Assembly (NCBI GenBank): GCA_018873225.1
Contig: JAEILZ010000003.1
Coordinates: 5,022,001 to 5,086,000 of the forward strand
Reading direction: 5' to 3'
Origin: [Phialemoniopsis] sp. UDSM-2020
Taxonomy: Eukaryota > Ascomycota > Sordariomycetes > Thyridiales > Thyridiaceae
DNA: 64,000 nt
Both the position numbers and the translations under genes were made by a program. The notes under the pieces were generated by a model. It saw only the letters and a program-made list of their open reading frames with translations. It was not told the origin of the DNA and did no database searches. Positions 44,090 through 53,878 of the stretch are shown here, one piece after another (position 1 is the stretch's first letter; each line of letters opens with the position of its first letter).

Positions 44090-44645
44090 ATGTCGAACTT
44101 ATCTGCCGAAGGCGACGCGATCCATCGTTTCTTGGATAACGCCTATCATTTTCAGCCATATGCGGATCCTAGCCGGGACTGGCCCCCGTACCTGTGGGTA
44201 GAGAAGGGCCGTTTCTACTGTTTGCTAGGTGACACGACGCAGCGGTACAGCGTACAGGGAGGACAGCCTGCCGTCCAGATAGTGCTACTACTACATGTGC
44301 ACCCGGAGCCTGCCCAGAACAACAGCCGAAGGCCTGCATACGGGGCCATTCACATCGACTTCAATCAGCCCCAACTGCAGAAAGGGCTCTACGACCAGGC
44401 TCGACGCTTCGGCTTCGACAACCCTGTTGACGCTTCTCCTGGATTTTGCCACCCTCCGACCCAGACCACCTGGAGGTTCGTGCAACGTAAGTCGATGGAT
44501 CCGGGAACAGCGATAGGAGAATACTGATAACATAGCAGTGCATAAGCGCAGGATCACAGAGGAGAACAAGAAGGACTTGATCGCGAGTCTGACGACGTTG
44601 GAGGGAGACTTGAAATTGGAAGAGATTCGACATGAAATGCCTTAG
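44090..44645 (+). CDS. Orphan protein E (tandem paralogue of D)
   Basis: Exon 1 is 44090-44486, intron 44487-44535 (49 nt), exon 2 is 44536-44645; 168 residues. The acceptor region reads ATAGCAG, a NAGNAG pair: either AG keeps the frame and changes the junction by one residue. The core is YCLLGDTTQRYSVQGG and VQIVLLLHVHPEP, as in D. KGLYDQARRFGFDN and TTWRFVQ before the intron resemble the LYxxA and WRF blocks of genes A-C. The C-terminus is a charged helix (ITEENKKDLIASLTTLEGDL). No localisation signal. Function unknown. Confidence 0.65.
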
Positions 44646-44769
44646 ATATGGCTTTTCCACGGGTTAACCCCGGTTGACATCCTCCATAAATTCCATCCTA
44701 CCACAAAGCCTTCGCGCTGCTCACTCGTCGGTCTATCCTGTCAAGAGGCTCGACATCCTTGCCAACCGA

Positions 44770-45092
44770 CTATGGATCCGGGATTCCGGGTGGTACGCAG
44801 GGGATAAGGCCTGGTCGGGGCGGGTCGCAGGCAGTGTTTTCGTCAAGATGGTAGCATAAGCCTGTCAGACCACAATATCAATAACAATTCTCTGGGGAAG
44901 GTGGAAGGGTGCACCCTTACCATCACTGCACTGACAGAACTCATCAACTCCAGGGGCTGAACTTGAGCGATATTAGCAACGACGCATCACGCTGCTGTGT
45001 GGGAAAGATACATACTGAGCCTCGCAGATCCGCGTGCGAGCAGTCACTATGCTAAGCATAGCTAGAATGGTGGCAAAGACTAATATCTTCAT
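44770..45092 (-). CDS. Small secreted six-cysteine peptide encoded by three short exons
   Basis: Exon 1 is 45092-45016, intron 45015-44962 (gtatgt...ctcaag, 54 nt), exon 2 is 44961-44921 (41 nt), intron 44920-44862 (gtaagg...ctgacag, 59 nt), exon 3 is 44861-44770; 69 residues, exactly in frame. A signal peptide (1-18, MKILVFATILAMLSIVTA) is followed by a mature region of about 50 residues. Its six cysteines are at 23, 35, 37, 42, 51 and 61, in a Pro-rich C-terminal half. No single exon is long enough to be noticed alone; the joined product with even Cys number is the evidence. It resembles small secreted effector or antimicrobial-type proteins in layout, but I cannot name a family. Confidence 0.6.
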
Positions 45093-45465
45093 TGTGCCAA
45101 GAGTAAATCGCACATGCGATGGAGGAGAAACAGTCAAGAAGCAGACACGAGTGGTGGCCCCGCGGCCGCCTTTGGCTTTGGGAAGGACCATATTTAAGTA
45201 GTTCACGGGTGAGCACGGCTAGGCTGACAGTGATGCGCACTTACGCGCTTGTTTTTTCTATTCTCATATTTTTTTCTTGTGTCTTTTTCTTGTGTCGCAG
45301 TGGTACAGTGACCCATAGTGATGTTGGTGGACCGGCCGGTTGTTGGGTTGGTCAATGAGATGCGGCCGGTAAGCGAGGCGCCCGTTTCACACGGTTGCAT
45401 CGCCATGTTCTGTTGGACTGCGGCCTGGTCACGGCCGGCGGACCCCCAACATCAAGAAAGCAGAA
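45093..45465. other. Intergenic region
   Basis: About 370 bases. A TTAAATA on the minus strand (45191-45197), 99 nt before the peptide-gene ATG, is a weak TATA candidate. A T-rich stretch is at 45245-45300. Confidence 0.35.
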
Positions 45466-46809
45466 CTAACGCACCCTCTTGATAAGGCCCAAATCGTACG
45501 CACCACTTCCGAATAGCTCTAGGGCGTGGAGATCAGACTCCGCGTCCTCGTTCTCCTTCTCCTCGAGAACCTCACCCATGATCTCCCCAAACAAATCATC
45601 GACCTCCTTCTGCGTCATCTGCACGGCTTCAAGATCCGGACGGCGATGCCAGCCCTCGCATGGGGCTCCGCCTATCCGGGAAAACTTCATGCGCTTCAGG
45701 TACTTGGTCTTCCAGCGCGTATTGACATCATCCGCCAGCAGCACTGTATCTCTAACGCGTGCGATACAACGCACTGCCCGGAAGAGCTCGTAGTTACATT
45801 GGCCCTCGTGTGTGGTGAACTCACAGGGCAAGAGGTGCGCCGTCTTCCGCTTGAAGATCGTGTACCACGTCGGATGTGTCTGCACGCAGCCAACCCGCTC
45901 GTCCTGAAGCGCGGACTCATAGGCAAAAGGATAGACGCCAGCGGCGTCCCAGCCGGTGATGCCGGCGAGCTCCCATTCGCCCGTCATGCCGTTCTGTTGG
46001 ACGAGTAGGTTGCGCGGCTCCAGGGCGTTATGGCAGAGGACGCGTTGGGCGGTAAGTAGGTCCAGGTCAGTCTTGGAGAACCTGATGGGCTGTTGATCGC
46101 CCTGAGTCTCGACGATAAGCAAACCGCCTTCCTCACCCTCGACCTTCCAGTCGACGACAAGACATGCATCATCGACTGCCTCGGGCCTGTAGGCATTGAG
46201 TAGCCCCTTGATGTCGGCCAGTGGTCCGGATCGCGGTCCACCGAGCACACGTGGCGGGGTATCCTGGCCAGACCCAGCCTGATCCGCTTCCGTAAGCATG
46301 GAGGCGAGCAAGGAGTCTGTGGCCTCATGGTCCGTCGCCTGTAGCTTCTTCATAGCCTCCACAACAGAGTCAACAATGGAGCACCTATTCTCGTGGGGCA
46401 TATTGTCCCAGAGCGGCGCCAGGCGGGAGATATCGCCTGTAACATTAGGCATGACTGTGTAATCGAGCTTGCGGCCGCTGGCGTCATGGATGGTACCGAT
46501 GGCGAGGACACGCGGGACGAGATCTCCGAGACGGGCATGGGCGAGGTTCTGCACGGCGGCGATATTCTCGAGTTCACCCGCGCGCTTGGAGGCATCGTGG
46601 CGCTCAACCCTGACGTCAAGTCCCTGTGGGAAACCCGGACGGGGTAAGGCGGTCAGCTCCACGTAAATATTGATGGCCTCGTGGTTAAAGTCGTCGTCGA
46701 GAATGTGCAGCGCGGTGACGTTGTTGACAAAGTCGAAGTCGGGAAATATACCGGCTAGAACGGACAGGACACACGTGTCCGAGATGACAGGCTCCGAAGG
46801 TTGCTCCAT
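45466..46809 (-). CDS. APH-fold pseudokinase (aminoglycoside-phosphotransferase-like)
   Basis: One exon of 447 residues. The C-terminal lobe shows the APH layout: LCHNALEPRNLLVQ (259-271) where the family has HxDxxxxN, then AGITGWDAAGVYPFAYE (282-298) where the family has (I/V)IDWE. Here the catalytic Asp is Ala262 and the Mg-binding Asp is Gly286, while His260, Asn267 and Trp287 are kept. A conserved C-terminal region (WYTIFKRKTAHLLPCEF) follows. With both acidic residues replaced, phosphotransfer is unlikely, so the protein may act as a binding or scaffold protein. A tail rich in Glu and Asp is present. The frame is intact, arguing against recent decay. Confidence 0.75.
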   Translation of the reverse strand: MEQPSEPVISDTCVLSVLAGIFPDFDFVNNVTALHILDDDFNHEAINIYVELTALPRPGFPQGLDVRVERHDASKRAGELENIAAVQNLAHARLGDLVPRVLAIGTIHDASGRKLDYTVMPNVTGDISRLAPLWDNMPHENRCSIVDSVVEAMKKLQATDHEATDSLLASMLTEADQAGSGQDTPPRVLGGPRSGPLADIKGLLNAYRPEAVDDACLVVDWKVEGEEGGLLIVETQGDQQPIRFSKTDLDLLTAQRVLCHNALEPRNLLVQQNGMTGEWELAGITGWDAAGVYPFAYESALQDERVGCVQTHPTWYTIFKRKTAHLLPCEFTTHEGQCNYELFRAVRCIARVRDTVLLADDVNTRWKTKYLKRMKFSRIGGAPCEGWHRRPDLEAVQMTQKEVDDLFGEIMGEVLEEKENEDAESDLHALELFGSGAYDLGLIKRVR

Positions 46810-47961
46810 GTTGTAAGCGTTGAGGTAAGTTGAGCTGTGTTGCGAAAAGATTTCGTTGTGATCTGGTGATGATATATGGTGTTAAGACAAGTTGAGTGGT
46901 GTTGTAAAAAGATGTTGTTCTGATATCGTGATGATATATGGTGCTGAGTTCGTTTTTGATCTTGGAATGGTTGATGATAGTCAGGCAGAATAATCCAGAC
47001 GGAATACAGAGGTGGTATTTATAGGATTCGCAGCCCCTGAATCGAAGGGTGAAGTTGGGGAATATGTGTTCCTGTTATCCATCTGCTGTCTTTGTTCAGG
47101 GATCTTTCGGTATGCACTGAAAGGGCCATTGTGAGTGTTGGTGCTGAATAATGAATGGCGGTCTTTTATTGCTGGCCTGGAACAGGCTGAGCAACCGAAA
47201 GAGCTCAAAGGGATCTTTGAAAAGACACATGGCTGCACTGTTATCTAAGTTCCTGTGACATGGACTTCTGCAACAGAGCCGAGCTCCTATTACACTATTT
47301 CTTTCTCATGCATCGTTGACAAGACACAATGAACAATCAAGAAAGCACTTGGTTGGTCGCCAATACTGGGATACTGTCACAATGATGATCATATCCCGGT
47401 AGCTTGAAACTCCTGAACCTTTGGGTGTCACACACAGGGTGGACCTCCAACTGAGAGGCCTGTTATTCGGACCGGGCAAAGCTTTCTCAGGAATGCACAA
47501 GCATTGTGTCTCTTATCTGCCCTGTTGCCGACCAAACCTTTCTATGGGGCTTGAACATCAATCATCGAGGAGTTGTGGATTCTTCTGATATCGCGACGTG
47601 CTCAAGTCCAAGCGGCCTGCCTCTCAACAAGACAACCAATTCCGACATAGTACACCAACACAATTTAAACATCAACACTGTTTGTACTCTTCTGGTATTG
47701 TCAAATGTACTTCACCCACTGGAAAGCGCTATGAGGAGAGAGACCCGACCATTCCCATACCCGACCTCATCCAAGCAAAGACCACCATCCTTTAGGTACT
47801 CCAGCCAGATGCATCTCCGTTCCTAGACCTGATCCATAACACCAAGACCACGTAGCCAAGCCTATCCGGGAGCCCAAAAGCATACGCAAACGCAAACGCC
47901 ATGATAGAGAAAAGCAGACACCGCCGAAGTAGCCATCGCCGTCACTCGTCCACCCAGCCCG
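46810..47961. other. Intergenic region with short tandem duplication
   Basis: About 1.15 kb. It contains the 62-bp duplication listed next and a CCTATAAATACC on the minus strand near 47020. No gene recognised. Confidence 0.4.
46827..46950. repeat. Imperfect 62-bp tandem duplication
   Basis: Two adjacent units (46827-46888 and 46889-46950) both start aagttgag and carry gtgatgatatatggtg near the end. They differ at about a fifth of positions. The array sits just upstream of the pseudokinase start, in its 5' leader or promoter. Confidence 0.65.
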
Positions 47962-49390
47962 TCACCGAAACACCCCGGCGACGTTAGCCCACATCTTGCC
48001 CAGCACGTTCCAGACCAGCCCAAACACTCCCAGCACGACAAAGATCTGCATAAACTCGAAGGGATACCGCGTGCGGACCTCGGTCTCGATGTACGCGCCT
48101 TTCTTGGCGTCCTTCTCCCGGACGCCCTCGTCGTTGACGATGGCTAGGGGGCTGGCGGGGAAGCGGCCCGTGGCTATGTACTCCTCCATCAGGGCGTCCT
48201 TCTCGTACCAGCGCTCGCGCAGCCACAGCTCAAACTCCTTGGCGTCGGACAGCGGGATGTCGGCGATGCGGAAGCGGCGCCAGTGGAAATTGACCGATTT
48301 TGGGGCGCGGCCCTCGAAGTAGGTGCTCGAGAGGCCGAAGAACTCTTCGCCGTAGCCGCCACGACTGTTGTTTCTAAGTTAGACTAGACGCCACTTAGCG
48401 GATGTATGAAACGGAACATTACTTACGGAACCCCCTCGTACGCCACGGTGCAGTCGTACACATACTCGACCGTATCCTTGAGCTCGCTCAGGCAAAAGAA
48501 CATGCCGGTGCTTCGGGGCAGGAGCAGATGCTGCATATCCTTGATCCCCGACTTCTCGGCCCACTTGGCTGACTTGCGACGGCCGTTATTGGAAGCATTG
48601 GTGCCCTCGGGAAACAGCAGGAGCCACATGGGATTGAGGTACGAGTTGCCGTCGGGGGCCGTGTGGCGCGTCTTGAGCTTGCCGAGGCGGTGGGCCATGC
48701 GGGGCTGGTCGACGGCCATCTTGCGGGACATGAAGATGAACCCGTAGAACATCATGCCGGTGCCGATGACGGGGATGTACTTGAGTGACTCCTTGAGGAT
48801 GATGTAGAGGTAGCCGTGCATCTGGGGGCTGTTGGCGTAGCCGACCCACCACAGGTAGAGCCAGTCGGTGTAGATCTGGTGGTTCGCGATGAGGATGAGG
48901 CGCTCGGGAAAGGCAAACTCGACGCGGCCGTCCGCCATGCGCTTGATCTGCCCCGCGACCGACTCGTCGCCGCTGATGCGTATCGTGGTCGGGCCCCACC
49001 AGTAGGTCATGCTCGTGATCAGCAGCCCGAAGGACTGCTTCGTGAGTGCCATGTAGGCATAGTAGAGGTCGCGATTCAGCCAGTAGAGCGGTGCGCCGAC
49101 GATTTGAGTGAGATTTATGCTGGACGAATGCGCGTGGTTAGCTAGGGGTAAGCAAGGGAGCGGTCTGGGGACGGCGCATGGACCTACGCGATGCAGGATG
49201 ACAGGAAGTATATAGTGAAAGTGGCGCCTCTGAACCAGCGGGTAAAGCGACCATGTTTCCTCTTGCCGGACGGATGAGCGATTTGCGGATCGGATGGCAC
49301 GGTGGCGCCGGCGCTGAGGTTGGTGGCAGCCATGTCGTCGTCGTCGGTCGGCGCGGGTCGCACCCTCTGGCGCACGTCACCGGAAGCCAT
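47962..49390 (-). CDS. Lysophospholipid acyltransferase (PlsC/AGPAT family)
   Basis: Exons 49390-49188, 49119-48427 and 48364-47962 (introns 68 and 62 nt); 432 residues. Block I is NHQIYTD (147-153, catalytic His148 and Asp153) and block III is FPEGTN (237-242). Hydrophobic segments lie near 50-66, 155-190 and at the C-terminus (FMQIFVVLGVFGLVWNVL). The arrangement matches the eukaryotic AGPAT3/4/5 and yeast Cst26/Psi1 branch, ER enzymes that transfer acyl groups from acyl-CoA to lysophospholipids, often lysophosphatidylinositol. The first Met is chosen; another at residue 20 (MAATNLS) is possible. Confidence 0.85.
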
Positions 49391-50701
49391 CGTTTGGCGG
49401 GGCAGGCCTGCGTCAGTGGGCCAGATTGGCGATGAGGTTTGGATCGTAGAAATGTGGTAACGGTTTGGAACCTGGCTCGAGGGGCAGAAGCGCCTTTAGT
49501 AGAAACGGCGCTTCTTTGTTCGCGGCCTCGGCCCGCAAGCAGGCAGACAGCTAGGTGTCCTGAGTCGTGTGCGTGTGTGAAGTGTTCGTGTCGTGTGCCA
49601 GTGGCAGTGGATGCAGGTGGTGGGAGGGTCGGTAATGTGGGTGGGATGATCACCGAGGCAGCAGGGGTAGCTCCAGCCTTGGCGGGACAAGCTCTTTGTT
49701 GTCGACGAGAACGTCGTGGTTATCCCAACATGAGGAGGAAGGGATTCAAGGAGATGTTGGCGTTGGCATTCTGTAGGAGAACATAAGACATATCTGAAAT
49801 CGCAACAAAAAGATGTAAAAGTGAGGCTAAAGTGAAAAGGATGGATTGAGACGGTCAGCCTCAGTTCCAAGGTTTTTGGCCTCTGATGTGCTCTGCCTTG
49901 CATCATTGATCCATTGAAAGGAAAGGCACACTTTAGCGGGAGCTTCGGTAAGTAGCGGGGATCTCATGCACTGCTTTCCAGGCTTTAAGTGCACTATGAC
50001 TGGCTACTTAGGCGGCGTCACTTTAGCGTCCTGCACTGCCGCACGTGTACCTTTTGGTGCCTGCCTGTTGACTCAGCGCCTTTTCCTCGTCTTTTGCTTG
50101 TGAACACGGCGGTGTGAGATTTGGATGCTGACTTGAGCCACAAAGAAACCATCAATCAAGACACTTGACTTATTGAACTGCATTTCCTAAGCTCTTGAAA
50201 TGCATCTAGGGGCAGATCTGGTGGCTGTTACTGGAAGCTCGGGCCACATCTGGACCACCAGGGCTGAAAGGCTTCCCCAGATGACCCACTAAAACACACC
50301 CAACTCGTGACGAAAATGGACCCTGGAATCGCTGCATCTGGTTGGGCCAATACTGACTGACTCTGGTGCGTTATCGCAAGGCCGGCGATAGGCGCTTTTT
50401 TCTGCATCAAAACGTCGCCGCTTCAAGCTAGAGCTTTCATCCAACATCTGGTGTCTCGACCAGCTTTCAGTGTCGCATTACGGATCGCAGACTTGTCCGA
50501 CTATGGATTTCTGAATAGAGTCGCTTGAGACTCTCTGCAGCGACACAACAGTTGCAACGGCGACCCCCTACTCCAATATCCACATCCCCAAAGCCGATTC
50601 TGCTCGACCATGGGACGGACCTACCAATCACTCAGCCTGCGCTCACAACCATCTGCGCTGTTGCTGGATATACACTCATAGAATCCCCGAGACTAGCTAC
50701 A
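49391..50701. other. Divergent promoter region of acyltransferase and NAD kinase genes
   Basis: About 1.3 kb between the two ATGs. Frames on both strands near 49500-49900 are shadows of low-complexity DNA. A plus-strand frame open from 50525 is in frame with the NAD kinase and could extend its N-terminus by 59 residues, but no ATG opens it. One CACGTG is at 50042. Confidence 0.45.
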
Positions 50702-52147
50702 ATGAGGAGTACGATATGGTGCCAGACGCTACGGCAGGCACTGCAGCCTGCCTGCGGCCGCAGCTCCTTGAAGAGCTCCCAGCTCAGTGTACGATGCTTT
50801 TCCATCACCTCCTCACAGCGGCAAATCCTCGATATGGCGAGCCTGCCTGATCGCATCATACCCAAGTACGAAGAGTCGTCCACCTCCTCTCTGCTCTCCC
50901 TCCACTGGCCGCAGCCACCACGAAATATTCTCCTCATGCCCAAATTGCATGCACCGCATGTCACTGTATCCGCCGTCGCTTTTGCAAAGCACCTCCACAG
51001 CAACTACCCCGATCTAAACATCATCTTCGAGAGTCGTATCGCCAATGCAGTCCACAACGATCTACCTTTTCCGATATACACCACCATGGATAGTGACCCT
51101 GGTGTGCAATTCCCGAATAAGATCGACTTGATCACCACGTTGGGAGGCGACGGTACCATCCTACGGGCTGCGAGCCTATTCTCTCTCCACTCTAGCGTAC
51201 CACCGATACTATCTTTCAGCATGGGCACTCTTGGTTTTCTTGGGGAATGGAAGTTTGACGAGTACAAGCGCGCCTGGAGGGAGGTTTACATGAGTGGCAG
51301 CGGTGTCGCGGTCAAGGACCTTGTCGGCCCGCACACCCAGACGGCAGCGGGGAATCGGAAGCGGCGCGCAGAAAGAACAGACGAGGAGGGCGCACTCGCG
51401 AAATGGGGCAGCGTACGAGGCCAGAGCATGGGCACAGAGAGGGCCTCCAAGATGCTGCTACGGCACCGCCTCAAGGTCGGCATCTACGACACGGACGGCA
51501 CCAACATCAATAACCACCTAATACCCACATCTACGACAGACCCGCGATTAAACTTGCCAGCGCCCCCCGAAGGGACGGCAGAAGCGCCGCGACAGACACC
51601 GCCGGCTATACACGCCATCAACGAGCTGCTCATCCACCGCGGGCCGCACCCGCACCTCGCCGTCATCGACATCTTCCTCAACAACCACTTCCTCACCGAG
51701 GCCGTCGCCGACGGCATCCTCGTCAGCACCCCGACCGGCTCGACGGCCTACTCGCTGAGCGCCGGCGGCTCCATCATCCACCCGCTCGTCGGCTCGCTGC
51801 TCATCACGCCCATCTGCCCGCGCAGCCTGAGCTTCCGGCCGCTCGTCCTGCCGCTCAACACCAAGGTCTCGCTGCGCCTCAGCGACAAGAACCGCGGGCG
51901 CGAGCTCGAGGTCAGCATCGACGGCAAGCGCAAGACGGGCGTCGGCATCGGCATGGAGGTGCGCGTCGAGGGCGAGATGGTCGGGCGGTCTAGTGACGGC
52001 GGCTGGAGGGGCGGTGTGCCGTGCGTCATTCGCGCGCCGGGCAAGGGCGACGCCGAGGGCATCATGGAGGACGACGACGGGTGGGTCGGCGGGCTCAACG
52101 GCTTGCTCAAATTTAACTATCCGTTTGGGGCGTCGTCTGGGAACTAA
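50702..52147 (+). CDS. NAD(H) kinase, mitochondrial Pos5-like
   Basis: A single exon of 481 residues from ATG 50702. The N-terminus MRSTIWCQTLRQALQPACGR is Arg-rich without acidic residues, like a mitochondrial presequence. The kinase core has LGGDGT (147-152), SMGTLGFLGE, ELLIHRGPHPHLAVID, and the signature STPTGSTAYSLSAGGSIIHP. The enzyme phosphorylates NAD+ or NADH using ATP, supplying NADPH. A low-complexity insert (about residues 205-300) separates the two halves, as seen in other fungal homologues. It is intronless. GC content rises strongly in the 3' half. Confidence 0.88.
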   Translation: MRSTIWCQTLRQALQPACGRSSLKSSQLSVRCFSITSSQRQILDMASLPDRIIPKYEESSTSSLLSLHWPQPPRNILLMPKLHAPHVTVSAVAFAKHLHSNYPDLNIIFESRIANAVHNDLPFPIYTTMDSDPGVQFPNKIDLITTLGGDGTILRAASLFSLHSSVPPILSFSMGTLGFLGEWKFDEYKRAWREVYMSGSGVAVKDLVGPHTQTAAGNRKRRAERTDEEGALAKWGSVRGQSMGTERASKMLLRHRLKVGIYDTDGTNINNHLIPTSTTDPRLNLPAPPEGTAEAPRQTPPAIHAINELLIHRGPHPHLAVIDIFLNNHFLTEAVADGILVSTPTGSTAYSLSAGGSIIHPLVGSLLITPICPRSLSFRPLVLPLNTKVSLRLSDKNRGRELEVSIDGKRKTGVGIGMEVRVEGEMVGRSSDGGWRGGVPCVIRAPGKGDAEGIMEDDDGWVGGLNGLLKFNYPFGASSGN

Positions 52148-52199
52148 GGATTGGGGTCCATAGGATTGTACGATGGAAGGGGGCGTATATATACGAAGA

Positions 52200-52345
52200 T
52201 ACCCGCTGGACTGGCCCCTCTCTCGCAGATCCGAGCCTTGAACTTTGTGAGGTATCCCTGATTGTTGAACTTGTAGATGTGGACCCAGTTGAGGAGAAGC
52301 TCTCTGCCGTTGGCTTTTCCTTCAAATGGGTGTACACCTACAAGT
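52200..52345 (-). mobile_element. Ty1/copia reverse-transcriptase fragment
   Basis: The minus strand encodes LLLNWVHIYKFNNQGYLTKF followed by KARICERG, the conserved start of the copia reverse-transcriptase domain (WVF.YK....G.L.KYKAR...RG). The frame runs 52515-52144 but the fragment lacks the catalytic YVDD region, integrase and LTRs. It lies between the NAD kinase and the wall-sensor gene, as a fossil only. Confidence 0.5.
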
Positions 52346-52846
52346 TCAGCAACGAGGGATATCTCACGAAGTTCAAGGCTCGGATCTGCGAGAGGGGGCA
52401 TCAACATCCCCTTTCCGGCCGAGAAGATGGACGAGAGTTCGAATTTTGAGCATTTCACGGGCGTCAGATGTATACTAGGGGCCAATGAGAAGAACAAGTT
52501 CGAATGACAGTGCAAGCCCTGGTGTATGGTCGCGAACTAAGTAATTACGTGTAAAGGACAAGGTTGGGTAGATCCGTCAGCGTCCGGATGTACAAGATGG
52601 TCATAGTATTTAACGGCGTAGACTTCCTCTTCATCGGGATTATGCTACAAATGGTATGTGAAGTGATATATATCATGATTCGCTCTTTCATCCCCCCTCT
52701 TTCAGATTCGACAAACACGCCTGCCTGACTGTGCACAAGGTTAATGCGTCCAACGAAAAGAAAACGCTTTACTGCGAAATCCACAGCCAAGCTCTCAAGC
52801 ACCGAGCTTGCCGCAACATGAAAACATACGCCGGCTTCTGGCTCCA

Positions 52847-53878
52847 CTACCGCGGTCCGTACTGCTGCGGGTGCTCCGTCGGCAGCTCGTGCCGAGCCTC
52901 CGCGGCCGCCAGCTCCGACACCGTCCGCGCCTCCAGCTCCGGCACGTGCTGCTGCCCGTCCGCCGGCTTGTAGTACTCCTGCTGCGGCGCGTACCCCTGC
53001 GCATACTGCCCGTGTGCCGAGTCCGCGGGCGGCGAGTACATCGTCCCGCCGGCAGGGCTGCCGCCGCTGTGCGGCTCGACCTTGGAGTACGCGATGTTGC
53101 TGCTGCCGTCCGGGGAGCCGCCGGCCCCGTTGCGCCGCCGCCGGCGCAGGAACCAGAAGAGCACGCCGATGAGCGCGACGCCTGCTGCGGCGCCGATGGC
53201 TACGCCGGCGATCGCGCCGCCTGAGAGCGAGGAGGAGCCGGTGTCTGGGGCTGGCGTGGATGTTGATGTCGAGCCGCTGGTTGTTGACGATGACGTCGCG
53301 CTGGTGCCTGTTGATGAAGAGGAAGAGGAGGAGCTGGGGGTCGGCGCCGCCGTGAAGCCGGCGACCTTGAGCGGGTCGAACGCCCAGCTCGTGGCCTTTG
53401 CGCTGGCGGAGCTGCTCGACGAAAAGGCCTTGTCGAGGTCGGAGTAGGTGATGTTGTTGAGGATGTCGGTCGCCTTGTTCCAGCAGAAGCCCGACTGACC
53501 CGACGTCTCGCTGCATTTCTCCCTATTTGGAACCAAACATGTTAGCGGAACAACAACATCTTTTACTTTCTCCTCCCCGGGCGACTGGAGAACGTACGTC
53601 TTGGCGAGGCAGCAGTAGGCGTCGGTGCCGGAGCCGCAGTTGATCGTGTCGCCGTTGTCCGAGCACCCGCCCGTCAGGCCCCAGCACACGGAGCCGCCCG
53701 ATTTCTGCTTGTCGCAGCAGTACTGCTTGCCGTTGGAGCGGTCGCGCGCGCAGGCGTTGGGCGGCACGCACTTGAAGATCTGCATGCCCGGGCAGACGTT
53801 GTCCATGACGCCCTCGGACGTCCAGTACCAGTTGTCAAAGTACGTGGCGTCATCCTGGGCGGCCTGGACCTGGCTCAT
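52847..53878 (-). CDS. Single-pass Ser-rich membrane protein, wall-sensor-like
   Basis: Exon 1 is 53878-53598, intron 53597-53523 (75 nt), exon 2 is 53522-52847; 318 residues. The N-terminal domain (about 15-110) has about 14 cysteines (for example YCCDKQKSGGSVCW and DAYCCLAKT). A Ser/Thr-rich stalk (127-194) and one transmembrane helix (195-218, GGAIAGVAIGAAAGVALIGV) follow. Then come RRRRR and a cytoplasmic tail rich in Pro, Gly, Gln and Tyr. The layout is that of Mid2/WSC-type or related plasma-membrane proteins. No ordinary signal peptide precedes the Cys domain from this Met, so a further upstream start or exon is possible. The ligand is unknown. Confidence 0.7.
   Translation of the reverse strand: MSQVQAAQDDATYFDNWYWTSEGVMDNVCPGMQIFKCVPPNACARDRSNGKQYCCDKQKSGGSVCWGLTGGCSDNGDTINCGSGTDAYCCLAKTYVLQSPGEEKVKDVVVPLTCLVPNREKCSETSGQSGFCWNKATDILNNITYSDLDKAFSSSSSASAKATSWAFDPLKVAGFTAAPTPSSSSSSSSTGTSATSSSTTSGSTSTSTPAPDTGSSSLSGGAIAGVAIGAAAGVALIGVLFWFLRRRRRNGAGGSPDGSSNIAYSKVEPHSGGSPAGGTMYSPPADSAHGQYAQGYAPQQEYYKPADGQQHVPELEARTVSELAAAEARHELPTEHPQQYGPR

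Noticed and set aside
40121..47961. Secondary-metabolite cluster around the FSH1 hydrolase
   Set aside because: No polyketide synthase, peptide synthetase, terpene cyclase or cluster transporter is present; neighbours are kinases and orphans.
52545..53516. 323-codon minus-strand frame rich in Arg
   Set aside because: It is an alternate frame of the wall-sensor-like gene with Arg/Ala composition typical of a GC-rich shadow.
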